Assembly: GCF_029407905.1 (NCBI RefSeq)
Contig: NC_073625.1
Location: 168,040,240-168,104,239 of the forward strand
DNA: 64,000 nucleotides
Reading direction: 5' to 3'
Origin: Bubalus kerabau
Taxonomy: Eukaryota; Chordata; Mammalia; Artiodactyla; Bovidae
In this document: piece by piece, positions 24,660-36,373 of the stretch
How the letters are laid out: each line of letters starts with the position of its first letter
How positions within the stretch are numbered: position 1 is the stretch's first letter
Made by a program: the position numbers and the translations under genes
The notes under the pieces: generated by a model
What the model saw: only the letters and a program-made list of their open reading frames with translations
Told to the model about the DNA's origin: nothing
The model's database searches: none

Positions 24660-26100
24660 ATGGCTTGCTCCTGCATTCAGATAGATAGATAATAAATAGA
24701 GGTATAGATAATAGATCTATAAATAGGTCTGTCTATATATATATTAATAAGCACACATTTATATTATATATGTCATACACACACACACACACATCTACAT
24801 CTGTACAATACACACATGAACTTGCAGAGAGACAGACAGGGAGAGAGGGAGATTTTATAGATACACAGCACTCCACTGTGTGGATATATGGTAGTTTATT
24901 GAGCAATTGCTGATTCATAGATATTTGGATATTTACAGTTTTTCTTTTTTTTTCCTTTGCAAATAGTAGCTGGACTTAATACTCGGAGAAGTGTATGAGT
25001 CAGGGAACTAGTCAACTAGTCTAGTCAAAGCCTGACTATATGTAAGGCTTTGAAGGCCATAGTAAGAATTTTAAACTTTATTCTAATGACATCTACAGCC
25101 ATTGAACGTTTCAAGCTGAGGACTGACATACTGTGCTATTTGTTTTTATCTGGACCATGTGAACTGAAGAGAGGCCCAGGAAGATGACTACTGCATGAAT
25201 TGCAAAGATAGCTCTCTGTTAGGAAGATTATTTCTATTTATGAAATAATTCCTTTGCTTACCCCAAAGCCTACAATTATAAATAATTTCCTAGAAAAGCA
25301 GGTTGGCATAGTCAACTAGAGTTTGCAAGATACTTAAAAATAGGTTTCCATGATTAAGATTTAAGTTTGCATTTCCTGGCCCCAGTGCATATGTATTTAC
25401 TTAACATTTCAGAGTATATATAAAAATCCCACAAAGATTATAAATTAAGAAAATGCAGAGTAATTTCAATATGTGCACAGACGGAAATCTGAAAGAGCTT
25501 CATGTTCAATGAAAGTCCTGAAGGTCATTTAGTTTTTCAGAATCTGCGAAACTTTTCCAAAACCATGCCATTAGCTCTCCTGTGGTATTACACATTATAG
25601 CTAATAACACAGCTATGGCTCATGTAGTTAAACAGTGATATTGCTTTTTTCTCCCAGAAGGTGTTCATTTTAGATTTATATAGTCATCTTCATTGTACAG
25701 TTGTATGGATTCACATTGCAGCAGCCAGAATAAAATTTTCAAGATAAGTTCTCACTAAATGCCAGATTTTCTGTCAATTAACCAAACCACTGAATCTCAT
25801 TAGGCTCTAACATATTTTAAAAGACTATTTTTTAAAACTTTGTGTTTCCAAGCAAAGATTCAGGTTATTTTTTATTATTATTACTCAAATGGCTTAAAGA
25901 ACAATCTACAAAGGGCTTACTTTTGTTTGTTTTCTTTGTGTTCTCATTCGTTTTGCCATCTTTTGCCTTGTTAAATGTGTAAACTCTCTCTCTCTAAAAA
26001 TCAAAACAGTTACATTTTAATACTCTAGCTGCAAATAACAAATCTTATGAGATTCTTGGTAATTGAAGTAAACCTTTATACTACAGAGGGGGAGGAGGAA
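24660..26100. other. AT-rich sequence and microsatellites, no recognised gene
   Basis: GATA/TA-type simple repeats lie at 24680-24770 and an (AC)n at 24775-24793. The rest is unique AT-rich sequence. Confidence 0.45.
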
Positions 26101-26104
26101 GAAG

Positions 26105-26330
26105 AAAAGGAATATATTTGAACCCTTACCATATACCAGATGTTGTATTAAGTCATTGTACTAAGGGATTTTAATAATTATATTTTATCCTTAACACAAC
26201 TCTGTGATGTGTATCAGTATCACTATTTTAAAGATGTGAAAACAAAGTTTTTAACAGGTTAAGGAACTTGCCCAAGAATCACATAGCTATTTACAAATGA
26301 TAATATGAACCCAGGTTTGCTGACTCTAGA
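26105..26330 (-). repeat. MIR SINE fragment
   Basis: 'cttaccatataccagatgtt', 'tccttaacacaactctgtga' and 'tatgaacccaggtttgctga' follow a reversed MIR. Confidence 0.65.
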
Positions 26331-26731
26331 GAGGAAGTTTCAAACCAGCAGCCTGTGGCATTATTTAGTATCCAGCTATAACTTCTTCTGTTGTATAACA
26401 TATAAAATAAATGAATTTCCAATACTAAAAGTTGGGATTATTATTTTTAAGTGTGTTTCTACCTTCTCCTAAAAATCAGAAAATTGGCAACTTCAAGCCC
26501 TGCTCCTCCCTGGCCACAAACAGCTGGAGCTAAATACTGACATCACTTGAACTAGAAAAAGTGCTCCTTACTTCCGCTGCCAGCCTCTGTGACACTGAGG
26601 CTGAGGCTTCATTTCTTCTGCTCATCCTGTGGGCACTGCGCTTGTCTTACTCTCAGCCCAGCTCACTCATTCACTGTCCCTGCCATGCCCCTGTGTGTAC
26701 TTTCATCTGTCTCTTGCTCTAATGTCAGTGC

Positions 26732-26933
26732 GTGCATGCCAGGTGGCTTCAGTCATGTCTGATTCTTTGAGACCCTATGGACTGTAGCCCACCAGGCTCT
26801 TCTGCCCATGGGATTCTCCAGGCAAGAATACTGGAGTCGATGGCCATTTTCTCCTTCAAGGGATCTTCCAGACCGAACACATGTCTCTTATGTCTCCTGC
26901 ATTGGGAGGCAGGTTCTTTATGACTAGTACCAC
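26732..26933 (-). mobile_element. Bov-tA SINE with TSD
   Basis: A minus-strand element with the perfect 13-bp TSD CTAATGTCAGTGC at 26719-26731 and 26934-26946. The body is diverged. Confidence 0.93.
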
Positions 26934-27092
26934 CTAATGTCAGTGCTCTTAGAAAACTCTGTGCTGCCAATACTTTAACCTATTCTCCCTTCTCTGAATA
27001 TAACAATCAAAATAATGCCAATATCCAAACATGTGCCTGGAGCTGAAAAAAACAATTATAAGGTAAGCAGTTATTTTTGCTGCTGTCATACA

Positions 27093-27314
27093 TATGCATG
27101 TGCGCTAAGTCGCTTTAGTCGTGTCTGACTCTTTGCAACCCTATGAACTGTAGCCCACCAGGCTCCTCTGTCCATGGGATTCTCCAGGCACGAATACTAA
27201 AGTGGGTTGCCGTTTCCTTCTCCACAGCACCTTGCCAACCCAGGGATCGAACCCAAGTTTCTTACATCTCCTACATAAGCGAGCAGGTTCTTTACCACTT
27301 GTGCCAGCTGGGAA
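27093..27314 (-). mobile_element. Bov-tA SINE with TSD
   Basis: A minus-strand element with the perfect 11-bp TSD GCTGTCATACA at 27082-27092 and 27315-27325. Confidence 0.93.
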
Positions 27315-27690
27315 GCTGTCATACACGCTTATGAATAATAGCAGATATGGTGTTGCTTAACAAAAAATACTCCTTTTTGTTTAGCTTTACTTCTCTGGGT
27401 TACTAGAACACTTTCATTTGGGAGATTAAAAGGGTTCAATTAAAAAAAGACATCTAGGCCAAAGGGTACAAGTCTTCGCAATTTTAACTTTTCCTGTTGC
27501 ACCCTGAAGGGAAAGCATTATGTTGTAGCACATGGAAAGGCTACAACATCTGAATGCTGGGGTTATCTGAATCCTTCCCTGCTTGTTGCCTTTTTACCCT
27601 CTAAGACTCCAGTAAAGCTTTGTCTTCAGGACACTCATTTCCAGAATCCATTTGACAGGCCTTATTGCCCATTACCTGTACTAGGGAATA

Positions 27691-27904
27691 TTTGTTGTTT
27701 TTTAGTCACTGAGTCATATAGAAATCTTTGCAACCCTGTTGATTGTAGCCTGCATGACTCCTCTCTCCATGAAAATTTCCAAGCAAGAATTCTTTAGTGG
27801 GTTGCTACTTCCTTATCCAGGGTATCATCCCAACCTATGGACTGCAACTGTGTCTCCTGCATTGGCAAGTGGATTCTTTACCACTGAGCCACCGCTTGAG
27901 TCCC
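27691..27904 (-). mobile_element. Bov-tA SINE, old
   Basis: From 'ttgttgttttttagtcactg' to 'taccactgagccaccgcttg'. It is more diverged than its neighbours and has no clear TSD. Confidence 0.85.
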
Positions 27905-28100
27905 AATATAGAAGGGTTCTATATGACTGGCTGAAGGAGGAAGAAAAAGCCAAAACTTGAATTTTTAGTGGGTTAGCTTTGTATGTCAATTGAAAATGGA
28001 CAGTGACTGTGTTGCAGCTATATTCATAGGTGGCCTGGAAAGATATTTTGGATGAAAAGCTTCTCAGGAGGTAGATATCTCATCCATATTGTGTGAGAAG

Positions 28101-28209
28101 TGGCCAAAAGTGAAACTATATATAGATGCCTTGGCAGTAGCCAACTGGTTGAACTTCTGGTCAGGACACTGGAAAGAACCAAAGTTCAGAAATAAGAAGT
28201 TATGGGGTA
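28101..28209 (+). pseudogene. ERV-L-like pol remnant, RNase H region
   Basis: The plus frame contains VKLYIDALAVANWLNFWSG and further residues ending KKLWG. This resembles the RNase H segment of class III (ERV-L-type) retroviral pol; the usual Asp is present in the YID position. The open frame is about 67 codons and loses similarity after about 28210. It is a decayed endogenous retroviral fragment and non-functional. Confidence 0.6.
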
Positions 28210-28417
28210 TCAGGGGACGTTCAACTTTAAGGGGTCCAATATGTTGTTTTCTTCCTTTGTGTGCAGTTTCTCAAGGACTCTCTGTTCCTTAAAAACTCTC
28301 TGTTCTCAAAAGCAGTTCCTGGAAAACAGGAACGAGCAGAGCTGCATGCAGTTCTCAGGACTGAGATTATGGGAAAGAGCACCTGCTTGGATTCCTTTCA
28401 GTGACTCCCTTCAGTGA

Positions 28418-28496
28418 CCTTTTAGGACTATCCATTTTGTTGCAACTGGTGGAATTTCATTCATTTTAATGGCTGAGTAATAATTCTATTGAAGAT
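28418..28496 (-). repeat. L1 fragment, antisense
   Basis: 'tggaatttcattcattttaa' and 'tggctgagtaataattctat' are the reversed L1 ORF2/3' region. It sits between ERV-derived pieces. Confidence 0.6.
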
Positions 28497-28665
28497 ATAT
28501 AAGCATGCATTTCTGCAAATAAAGTACCCTTGTTTCCCTCGAGACTTGGGTCCCCTGCATCCTTCTTCTCGTCGACTCCAGTCCCCAGGTCCCAGTCTAC
28601 AAAGACCATGATAATGGGGTAGGGTATATGTCTGGCCAGTGTATATACTTTGTAGCAATTTTAAT
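28497..28665 (+). mobile_element. ERV LTR 3' portion (R-U5-like)
   Basis: 'tgcaaataaagtacccttg' provides an AATAAA signal. It is followed by C/T-rich 'cctcgagacttgggtcccct' and 'cttcttctcgtcgactccag', the look of an LTR R-U5 segment. Boundaries are uncertain. Confidence 0.5.
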
Positions 28666-28843
28666 GCCCACCAAAAAAAAAATTAAAGAGCACCATTGAA
28701 AAAGGCCTGGAAAGTAAGCACACAAAATTACCTGACCAACTGACATTAGCAAATCTCATCATCAGCAACTTCAGATCTACCATGAAGGATACATTAAAGG
28801 ATTACCTGTAATGCACTAGTTACTTCTACAAAAAGGTAGAGGG

Positions 28844-29043
28844 GCTTCCCTGGTGGCCCAGTGGTAAAGAATCTACCCGCCAGTACAGGAGATGAGAGTT
28901 TGATCCCTGGATCAGGAAGATTCCAGAGAAGGAGATGGCAACCCACTCCAGTATTCTTGCTGGTGAATTCCCATGGACAGAGGAGCTTGGAAGGCTATAG
29001 TCCATGGGGTCTCAAAGAGTCAGTCACAAGAACAACACGAAAG
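28844..29043 (+). mobile_element. Bov-tA SINE
   Basis: Full tRNA-like head (GGCTTCCCTGGTGGCCCAGT) and Bov-A body, lying between the two ERV pol remnants. Confidence 0.9.
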
Positions 29044-29286
29044 TAGGTAAGAGTGACCATATATACCATCACTCCCATTGACCCAATGGGGATTTTGTGA
29101 TTCCCCACCCTAAAACTCTGAGCTGTACAGAAATGGAGGTCCTAAAAGCCAAAAGAATATACTATTATCAAGGTAATCAGAAAAAATGCCATTATATCAG
29201 CTTCCACCAAGGCACCTCGCCCACCAGGACTTCTAGTGTCCAGAGACCAGCCAGCAGACAAAAACAGAAATCACCTAACAAAAGTA

Positions 29287-29570
29287 GCTGACTCTGAGTG
29301 GCAGGAAAGGATAGGGCTGCTTTTACACAATGGGGGCAACGAAAAACACATGAAAAACCCGAGTTATCCATTTGGGTACCTCCTGGTACTCCCTTGCTCC
29401 ACTGAACAGGTACATGCAGCAACTCAGGCCTGTTAAGGGTACACTCATCAAGTCCAGATTCTCAGAAATGAAGATTTGGGTCACACCACCGTGTAGGTAA
29501 CCAAGATATGCTGACTTGATAGCTGAAAGCAAGGAAACTTTAGAAAGGATTTTGTAGATGGAAAAAGAAG
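29287..29570 (+). pseudogene. ERV-L-like dUTPase remnant
   Basis: One frame reads WQERIGLLLHNGG then YPFGYLLVLPC. After a shift to another frame near 29437-29468 it continues with MKIWVTPP. This pattern resembles the dUTPase-like domain at the end of ERV-L pol. Stops and at least one frameshift show it is dead. Its order after the RNase H piece on the same strand suggests one original element, now mostly deleted and interrupted. Confidence 0.55.
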
Positions 29571-29860
29571 GGTACCAATGAGATCAACCATAGTGACTGA
29601 GGCAACTGTAGTTCATCCTGTATATTGCTCTTCAGAGTTTCTCCTCATGAAGACAGATCCATGGGAACCATTGGGGAGCTCCTCCCCAAGTAAGTGTGGA
29701 GAAGTAAATCTGTGTGGAGCAAGTGGTAGACTGAAGCAGCAATGAAAATCAGCCACTCAGATCTTTTGCTGAAGAAAGTGTAATTGATTGGTGGCCGAAG
29801 CTCTTGAATTTGGGATCCACCAACATAACTGTGCTGAGGCCAGACTTCCTACATGCTGCT

Positions 29861-29987
29861 GCTGCTGCTAAGTTGCTTCAGTTGTGTCTGACTCTGTGCG
29901 ACCCCATAGGCGGCAGCTCACCAGGCTCCCCTGTCCCTCGGATTCTCCAGGCAAGAACACCAGAGTGGAGTGCCATTGCCTTCTCCG
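29861..29987 (-). mobile_element. Bov-A monomer SINE with TSD
   Basis: A single monomer with a (CTG)n end. It is flanked by a 16-bp TSD with one mismatch: CTTCCTACATGCTGCT (29845-29860) / CTTCCCACATGCTGCT (29988-30003). The CTG end makes the left boundary ambiguous by a few bases. Confidence 0.9.
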
Positions 29988-30283
29988 CTTCCCACATGCT
30001 GCTTACAGCCAAAGAATGAACACAGAAGGGACTCCTCTGAAGGGAAACTACCTCCCACTGGCTTAGCTGAAACTCTTCAAGCTGCAGTGTGAGACCCTCC
30101 TTCCTTTCTTCTCCCCTTCACAGGACTCAATAGAGAACAGAACTACAATAGAGACAGAAGGCGCTCCCCACCTTCTCCAGTCCCCTCTCACTTGTCCCTC
30201 ACAGACATTTCCTTCCATATATTTCTTGCACATCTCACCCTATCTTGCTGTTTGCCTCTTTGATGACCCAAACTAACACAGAG

Positions 30284-30595
30284 CTTTTTTTTCCCCTTTC
30301 TTTCTGGCTGCATTGGGTCTTTGCTGCTGCACGTGAGCTTTCTCTAGTTGTGGCCAGCAGGGGCTACTAATTGCGCTGCATGGCTGCTCATTGCAGGGGC
30401 TTCTCTTGTTATGGAACGAGAGCTCCAAGGTGCATGGAGTTTCACAAGTTGTGGCTCATGGGCTCTAGAACACAGGCTCAGTAGTTGTGGCCCATGAGAT
30501 TACTTGCTTCACAGCATGTGGCATCTTCCCAGAGCAGAGATCGAACCCATGAAGTGACAGGCAGATTCTTATCCACTGTACTTCCAGGGAAGTCC
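30284..30595 (-). mobile_element. CHR-type tRNA SINE with TSD
   Basis: A reverse-oriented cetartiodactyl CHR SINE. It has a T-rich end, repeated 'agttgtgg' and 'tgcatggctgctcattgcag' motifs, and ends in the tRNA-like head 'acttccagggaagtccca'. The TSD is CACAGAG at 30277-30283 and 30596-30602. Confidence 0.85.
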
Positions 30596-30603
30596 CACAG
30601 AGG

Positions 30604-31774
30604 CATTATTAATAAGTACCTCAAGAATAAAAGACTATATTAAATAAGTCACTACCAATAATGTCAACCGTGATCTTCATTAGCTCTCCTGGATGTAATC
30701 ATAAGAATTCTATATTATATTATTCAGAAACAGAAGCTGAGTACTCTACCTCACAGCAATTCTATAGCTCAATATTGACAATCTACTGCAATTTACCTGA
30801 AGTCAGAGTTAAGATTAAACTTTTGTGATGAAGACGAACTGCCCTCAGCCACTCTTTTTGAATGCTGAATGAATCTGGAGATTACCTTTTTCTGTAGACT
30901 TGATAGTATTTAATTAATTTGACCTAAAATTATAAGGCAAAACTGTAAGTACTGGTATCAGTACTTATATGCAAAACCGACACTACAGGAGTGTTGTTTT
31001 GATGGCAACTAATATTGTCTGAATCATAAGTAACACTGATCTGCTTTAAACACTGCCTAGGTTGTTGAAAGTTAAGGTAAAAAGAAAGACTTCCATTACC
31101 ACACACTTTTCAAGCTCAATCTAGATTATAATAGTTTCAGATTCAAAGAAAATTTCCAGATTTCAAAACTCATTTAACTGTGTAAGTGAGGAGCTTCCAC
31201 ATAACCTTCAATTGAAAGGGAATAATCTGAAATGTAAAGACATACTAAAAGGCAAAGTATCCAGAAAAGAATCTAGCAGAATTATGTAAATGCCTTTCAT
31301 ATGTTCATGGATTAATTTGGCAGAACTTTTCTCTGTGAAAAGACATTTTCAAAGATGAAATAATAAAATCTCATTACAAGTCAGCATTGACAAATGAACA
31401 CATCCAGTTGATTCTGATACTAGGAAACACTGACTTGGAACCCAATTAGTGATTATTATTCCTAAAGAAGATTTTCATGTCTCTCATTAATACACCTGTA
31501 TTAGCAAAAATTGTCTTCAATTATTATTTTTTGAATGTCAGCAATAAGACTTGTGGAATCTTGATTTCTCACTTATTATTTAATGACCTCTGTAATGGTC
31601 TCAATTTTGCTTCTTGGCCTGCAAAGCCTCTGACGTATTTATTATCTGACCCTTTCTAGTGGAGGATATCAGTACAAAAGATTCAAAGCCAGAAACCTGT
31701 GTACAGTGTATATGTACACATTTCCCCTCTGTCTTGAGCCTCCCTCCCATCTCCCTACCCTACTCCCTACTCCC
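30604..31774. other. Unique AT-rich sequence without a recognised gene
   Basis: I see no repeat or exon signal here apart from a CT-rich patch at 31725-31765. Confidence 0.4.
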
Positions 31775-31865
31775 TACCCATATCATAGGACTGATATGCA
31801 ATGCTGTATGGCAGAAACCAACACAGCACTGTAAAGCAATTATCCTCCAATTTTTTTTTTTAATG
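31775..31865 (+). mobile_element. L1 LINE 3' end
   Basis: 'ggcagaaaccaacacagcac' and 'tgtaaagcaattatcctcc' followed by a T run are the ruminant L1 3' terminus. Confidence 0.7.
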
Positions 31866-31963
31866 AAAATTGAGGAAGACCTTAAGGAAACAGAAAACAA
31901 AACAAAAACTGAGAAACCATATGCAAAGTCTTGATTGCTTTTTCTTGTATTTTGACATCAATT

Positions 31964-32720
31964 CAGTTCAGTTCAGTTCAGTCATTCAGTTGTGTCCAAC
32001 TCTTTGCAACCCCATGGACTGCAGCATGCCAGGCCTCCCCGTCAATCACCAAAGCCTGGAGTTTACTCAAACTCATGTCCATTGAGTCAGTGACGCCATC
32101 CAACCATTTCTTCCTCTGTCATCCCCTTCTCCTCCTGGCTTCAATCTTTCCCAGAAACAGGGTCTTTTCCAATGATGCAGTTCTTTGCATCAGGTGGCCA
32201 AAGTATTGGAGTTTCAACTTTAGCATCAGTGCTTCCAATGAATATTCAGGTCCAATTTCCTTTAGGATGGACTGGTTGGGTCTCCTTGCAGTCCAAGGGA
32301 CTCTCAAGAGTCTTCTCCAACACCACAGTTCAAAAGCATCAATTCGTTGGTGCTCAGCTTTCTTTATAGTCCAACTCTCACATCCATACATGACTACTGC
32401 AAAAACCATAGCTTTGACTAGATGGATCTAGGCAAGGTAATGTCTCTGCTTTTTAATATGCTGTCTAGGCTGGTCATAACTTTCCTTCCAAGGAGTAAGC
32501 ATCTTTTAATTTCATGGCTGCAATCACTATCTGCAGTGATTTTGGAGCACCCAAAAATAAAGTCTGCCATTGTTTCCACTGTTTCCCCATCTATTTGCCA
32601 TGAAGTAATTGCACCGGATGCCATGATCTTAGTTTTCTGAATCTTGAGCTTTAAGCCAACTTTTTCACTCTCCTCTTTCATTTTCATCAAGAGGCTCTTT
32701 AATTCTTCTTCGTTTCCTGC
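31964..32720 (-). mobile_element. BovB LINE copy with TSD
   Basis: A 757-bp 5'-truncated copy flanked by the exact 8-bp TSD CATCAATT at 31956-31963 and 32721-32728. The LINE coding frame is broken. Confidence 0.94.
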
Positions 32721-33103
32721 CATCAATTAGTTATACTTTATACTGTTTTCCAGGGTACTAGTTGAGAGAAATTCTATGATGCTTTCAAATACAAACATGT
32801 TTGCAGCAAAACAGATACACGAGGGGGAGAGTTGTAGGAAGAGTTTCAAATGATGCCATTGAGATTTTCACAACCCAGTTCCCTTAATCTTATACTGCCT
32901 GGAGTTATCATTTGTGGCTTGACTTAAGACAAAATTATTTGAAATAGTTCAACATGCTCCATGATAGTAGTACTCTAAATGACATCAGATGTACTACTAA
33001 TCTAATCTGCAAATTATACTGGTGCCTAAAATCTTTTGACTGTATTTAAGATAAGATTCAAATTGCAAGAATAGGCCAATAACAGTGATCTAGGTTAAAA
33101 TAT

Positions 33104-33379
33104 CGGAGAAGGCACTGGCGATCCACTCCAGCACTCTTGCCTGGTAAATCCCATGGACAGAGAAGCCTGGTAGGCTGCAGTCCCTGGTGTCGCTAAGAGT
33201 GGGACACAACTGAGCGACTTCACTTTTACTTTTCACTTTCATGCATTGGAGAAGGAAATGGCAACCCACTTCAGTGTTCTTGCCTGGAGAATCCCAGGGA
33301 CGGGGGAGCCTGATGGGCTGCCGTCTATGGGGTCGCACAGAGTCGGACACGACTAAAGCGACTTAGCAGCAGCAGCAGC
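33104..33379 (+). mobile_element. Bov-A2 SINE with TSD
   Basis: A complete plus-strand dimer ending in (AGC)n. It is flanked by the exact 12-bp TSD AGGTTAAAATAT at 33092-33103 and 33380-33391. Confidence 0.95.
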
Positions 33380-33391
33380 AGGTTAAAATAT

Positions 33392-35599
33392 ATGACTATG
33401 CAGAAATTATATATTTGGGCAGAGGATGAAGCTATTCACAGGTTCTTTCTACTTTTGTCCCTGGTCACCTCATGTAGCATACCCAGATACTTTCATACAT
33501 TGGCAAGAAAAACACTGGGAGTGAGATAAATATTCAATTTACACTCAACAGAAGATTTAATATAAAATATTAAATAAACTTGTGCTCACATTAATATTTT
33601 TGAACAGATAAAATATTAAAACTATGGTACCACTAATAAGTTTTTAAAAGATATGTACACTCAAGATAAAGCTTTAAATGAAAAATAATGAATATTAGTT
33701 ATATTAATTTTCAGGATGGAGTTTTAAGAGAGTTATGAATGTTATAAAACAAATTAGATCCAGTTTGTTTATTCTTTTTTTTTTAAAAAAAAACAAACCC
33801 ACTATTTTAGAAGATAAATGCTTTGTTAGAATTCATTCATCTCAAACTTATTCTTTCAGCATGCTAATTAATACAACAGGACCATGGTTTTGTTAATTAA
33901 GATAAGATACCTTGGAGAACTGAAATTAATTTTAAAATCTTAGTAGATACCCTGATATCAATAAATCTTGCAGATGTTTTGTTAGCACTAAAGGCAAGTG
34001 GATAAAGGCATTCTTAGCTCGACTTTGGCAAAAGTGAGGGGGAATTATCCATTTTAGGCTAATCACAATGCTTGAGATAGATTAATGTAGTTTTTCATTA
34101 AGACTAATCTCCATGGATATGTTAGAAATTTCAGAATAAGCTTTCAAACACTATATATCTAAGTCGTTTGTTCAAATGTGATCCAGTTTAATAGTTATTG
34201 AAAGCTATAACCATCTGGCAGATGTTTTCTGGCCTATGTGGAATGAGTTGAGGGGCTCATTTCTGTTTCCACTGAACACATGTCCAGGTCACCAGAAATA
34301 CGACCACAATTTGCACCCTAATTAGCAATCTCAAGCATGTTGTGGGCTGCATAGTAATGGAACATGGGCTACTCTCCAAATTTGGAAATGAATCTATTCA
34401 GATACAAATAGAAATGCCCTTGTAGGGTCAGCATCAAGAGAGCTTGCATTTCTGTGTAGTGTAAATTTCAAAAACAAAAGAGTGGGCTTTTTTTTTGGCT
34501 TTAGGCATTCATTTGACATTTTCTCAAAAAAATTCTTCTTTCTTACTAGTAAGTTTTTGATAAAATGAAAAGTAAAGCATATGTCATTTGGTTGTTAACA
34601 TTTTGGGGAAAACATATCCCACTGAGACTGATAAAAGCTACAAGAGCTTACCCCATAAAATTAACTCATGTATATATACCAAAATTTATATACAATGTCA
34701 AGGATTTTACAGAATACCCATACCCTAAGACAAATAATCATCTTAGAAACTGTAATCAAGATTTTCACTGTGATGTACAGACTAATATTAACAAAGTTTT
34801 ATTATTTTTATAGGCCCAATAAGAATTGGTAAGACTTTTTAAATACAAAGATTCAATAAAATTGTCACTTCTTTTATATGCTAGTTGGAATGGTACCCCA
34901 AAATTCCAGATGCTTTAAGTTGGTAGATCTCCAACATCTGAAGCTATCTTTCTATAAATATATTTATTTTGTCCTATGGGCTATACATTCAGCAAAAGTC
35001 ACCACTTTTACATGAGCCCTTCCAGTTTGTTTACAAACATAAAATGCCTGCATTAAAGACTACATGGAAAGTCCTAGACCTGTGAGAAGAACAATTACAC
35101 AAGTATGAAAAGACAGGAGGAGAAAATGAGAGTTTTCTTTGCACATCAAATTTATATAATATTTAAATGGGTACATGGAGCTTTAAAAAATCTACTCATT
35201 GAAGTCAACAAATCTATATTGAGTTACAAAGAGACATGAACAGAATAGAAGGAGTTTCTGTCCTTTTTGACACAATGAGTGAGAGACAGACTTGAGGAAA
35301 TGAGCAGTTACAGCCAAGTGTGAGATAAGCCATGAGGGGGAGAAACAAGATGGTGCAGTGGCCCTTAAGTGGTAAACCTGAGAGAGTACTCAGGGTCCCT
35401 GGACCTAGAGCTCCTGGAAGGCCATGTCTCTGTGTTATCTGATTCTAAAGCTTATGTCCAGCATAATGATTGGCCAATAGAAAGGCACATAATAGAGATT
35501 TTTGGTTTGAAAATTCAATTTGTCATGAAGTTGATGATGGTAGTGGTGGTATGTCCATACAATTTATAAAATATCAAATCTTTTTGTATAATTAATATA
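33392..35599. other. Unique AT-rich sequence; possible conserved element near 34.2 kb
   Basis: No gene is seen. The sub-block 34060-34450 is less AT-rich and holds an inverted E-box pair (CATCTGGCAGATG, 34212-34224) and a palindromic homeodomain site (CTAATTAG, 34318-34325). Confidence 0.4.
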
Positions 35600-35601
35600 T
35601 A

Positions 35602-35671
35602 TTGGGTTGACCAAAAAGTTTGTTTGAGTAAGATTGCAGAAAAACCCAAATGAACTTTTTGGCCAATCCAA
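35602..35671. mobile_element. Mariner-type MITE
   Basis: A 70-bp hairpin element with terminal inverted repeats TTGGGTTGACCAAAAAGTT and its near complement ending CCAATCCAA. It is flanked by TA at 35600-35601 and 35672-35673. This is the layout of the short non-autonomous relatives of the bovine mariner. Confidence 0.88.
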
Positions 35672-35863
35672 TATAATTATTTATCCATTTTTATAAAATG
35701 TGTTATACAAACCAAAAGATCAGAAGAGTGCTGTGGGCTAATATTATGAGCTGGGAGCTGATAGACATTTGAGTCAACATGTGGATCAGCCTGTTCAGGG
35801 AGTGCACTAACAGAATGAAAAAATAAAACAGAGGATCAAGGATGTAGCATGAAAATGAAATAA

Positions 35864-36042
35864 AAAGTGAAAGTGAAGTCGTTCAGTTATGTCCAACTCT
35901 TTGTGACCCCCATGGACTGTAGCCTACCACGCTCCTCTGTGCATGGGATTTTCCAGGCAAGAGTACTGGAGTGGGTTGCCATTTCCTTCTCCAGAGGATC
36001 TTCCTGACCCTGGGATTGAACCTGGGTCTTCCACATTGTAGG
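35864..36042 (-). mobile_element. Bov-tA SINE, head truncated
   Basis: From AAAGTGAAAGTGAAGTCG to 'ttccacattgtaggtatga'. The tRNA-like head is incomplete. Confidence 0.87.
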
Positions 36043-36373
36043 TATGACACCAAAGATAAAATCACGTAAATTTAAGAATGCCCTCAGAGTCATAAAAGCA
36101 AATACAAGAGGAAATAACATCAATAAGTCAACAGAGGAGGAAAGTGTTTTGAAACTAGGGAGTTGTGAATCCAGTCAAGTGCCAAGACAGGTCAAATGGA
36201 TAAGAATTTCAAAGAATATTTAGGTTTGGAAACCAGAGGGCCATATGTTACCTTGGACACAGCTATTTCAGAGAAGTAATAGGCCTTTGTCTTATGAAGT
36301 AGAAACCAGATTGTGCTTGTCTCAGTAGAGAATGGCGGGTAGTAGGTGGGGAGAGGAATTTGAGAAGGCAGAT

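Noticed and set aside
30284..30595. A possible pseudogene with repeated GTTGTGG motifs
   Set aside because: The motif order, T-rich end, tRNA-like head and CACAGAG duplications identify it as a CHR-type SINE.
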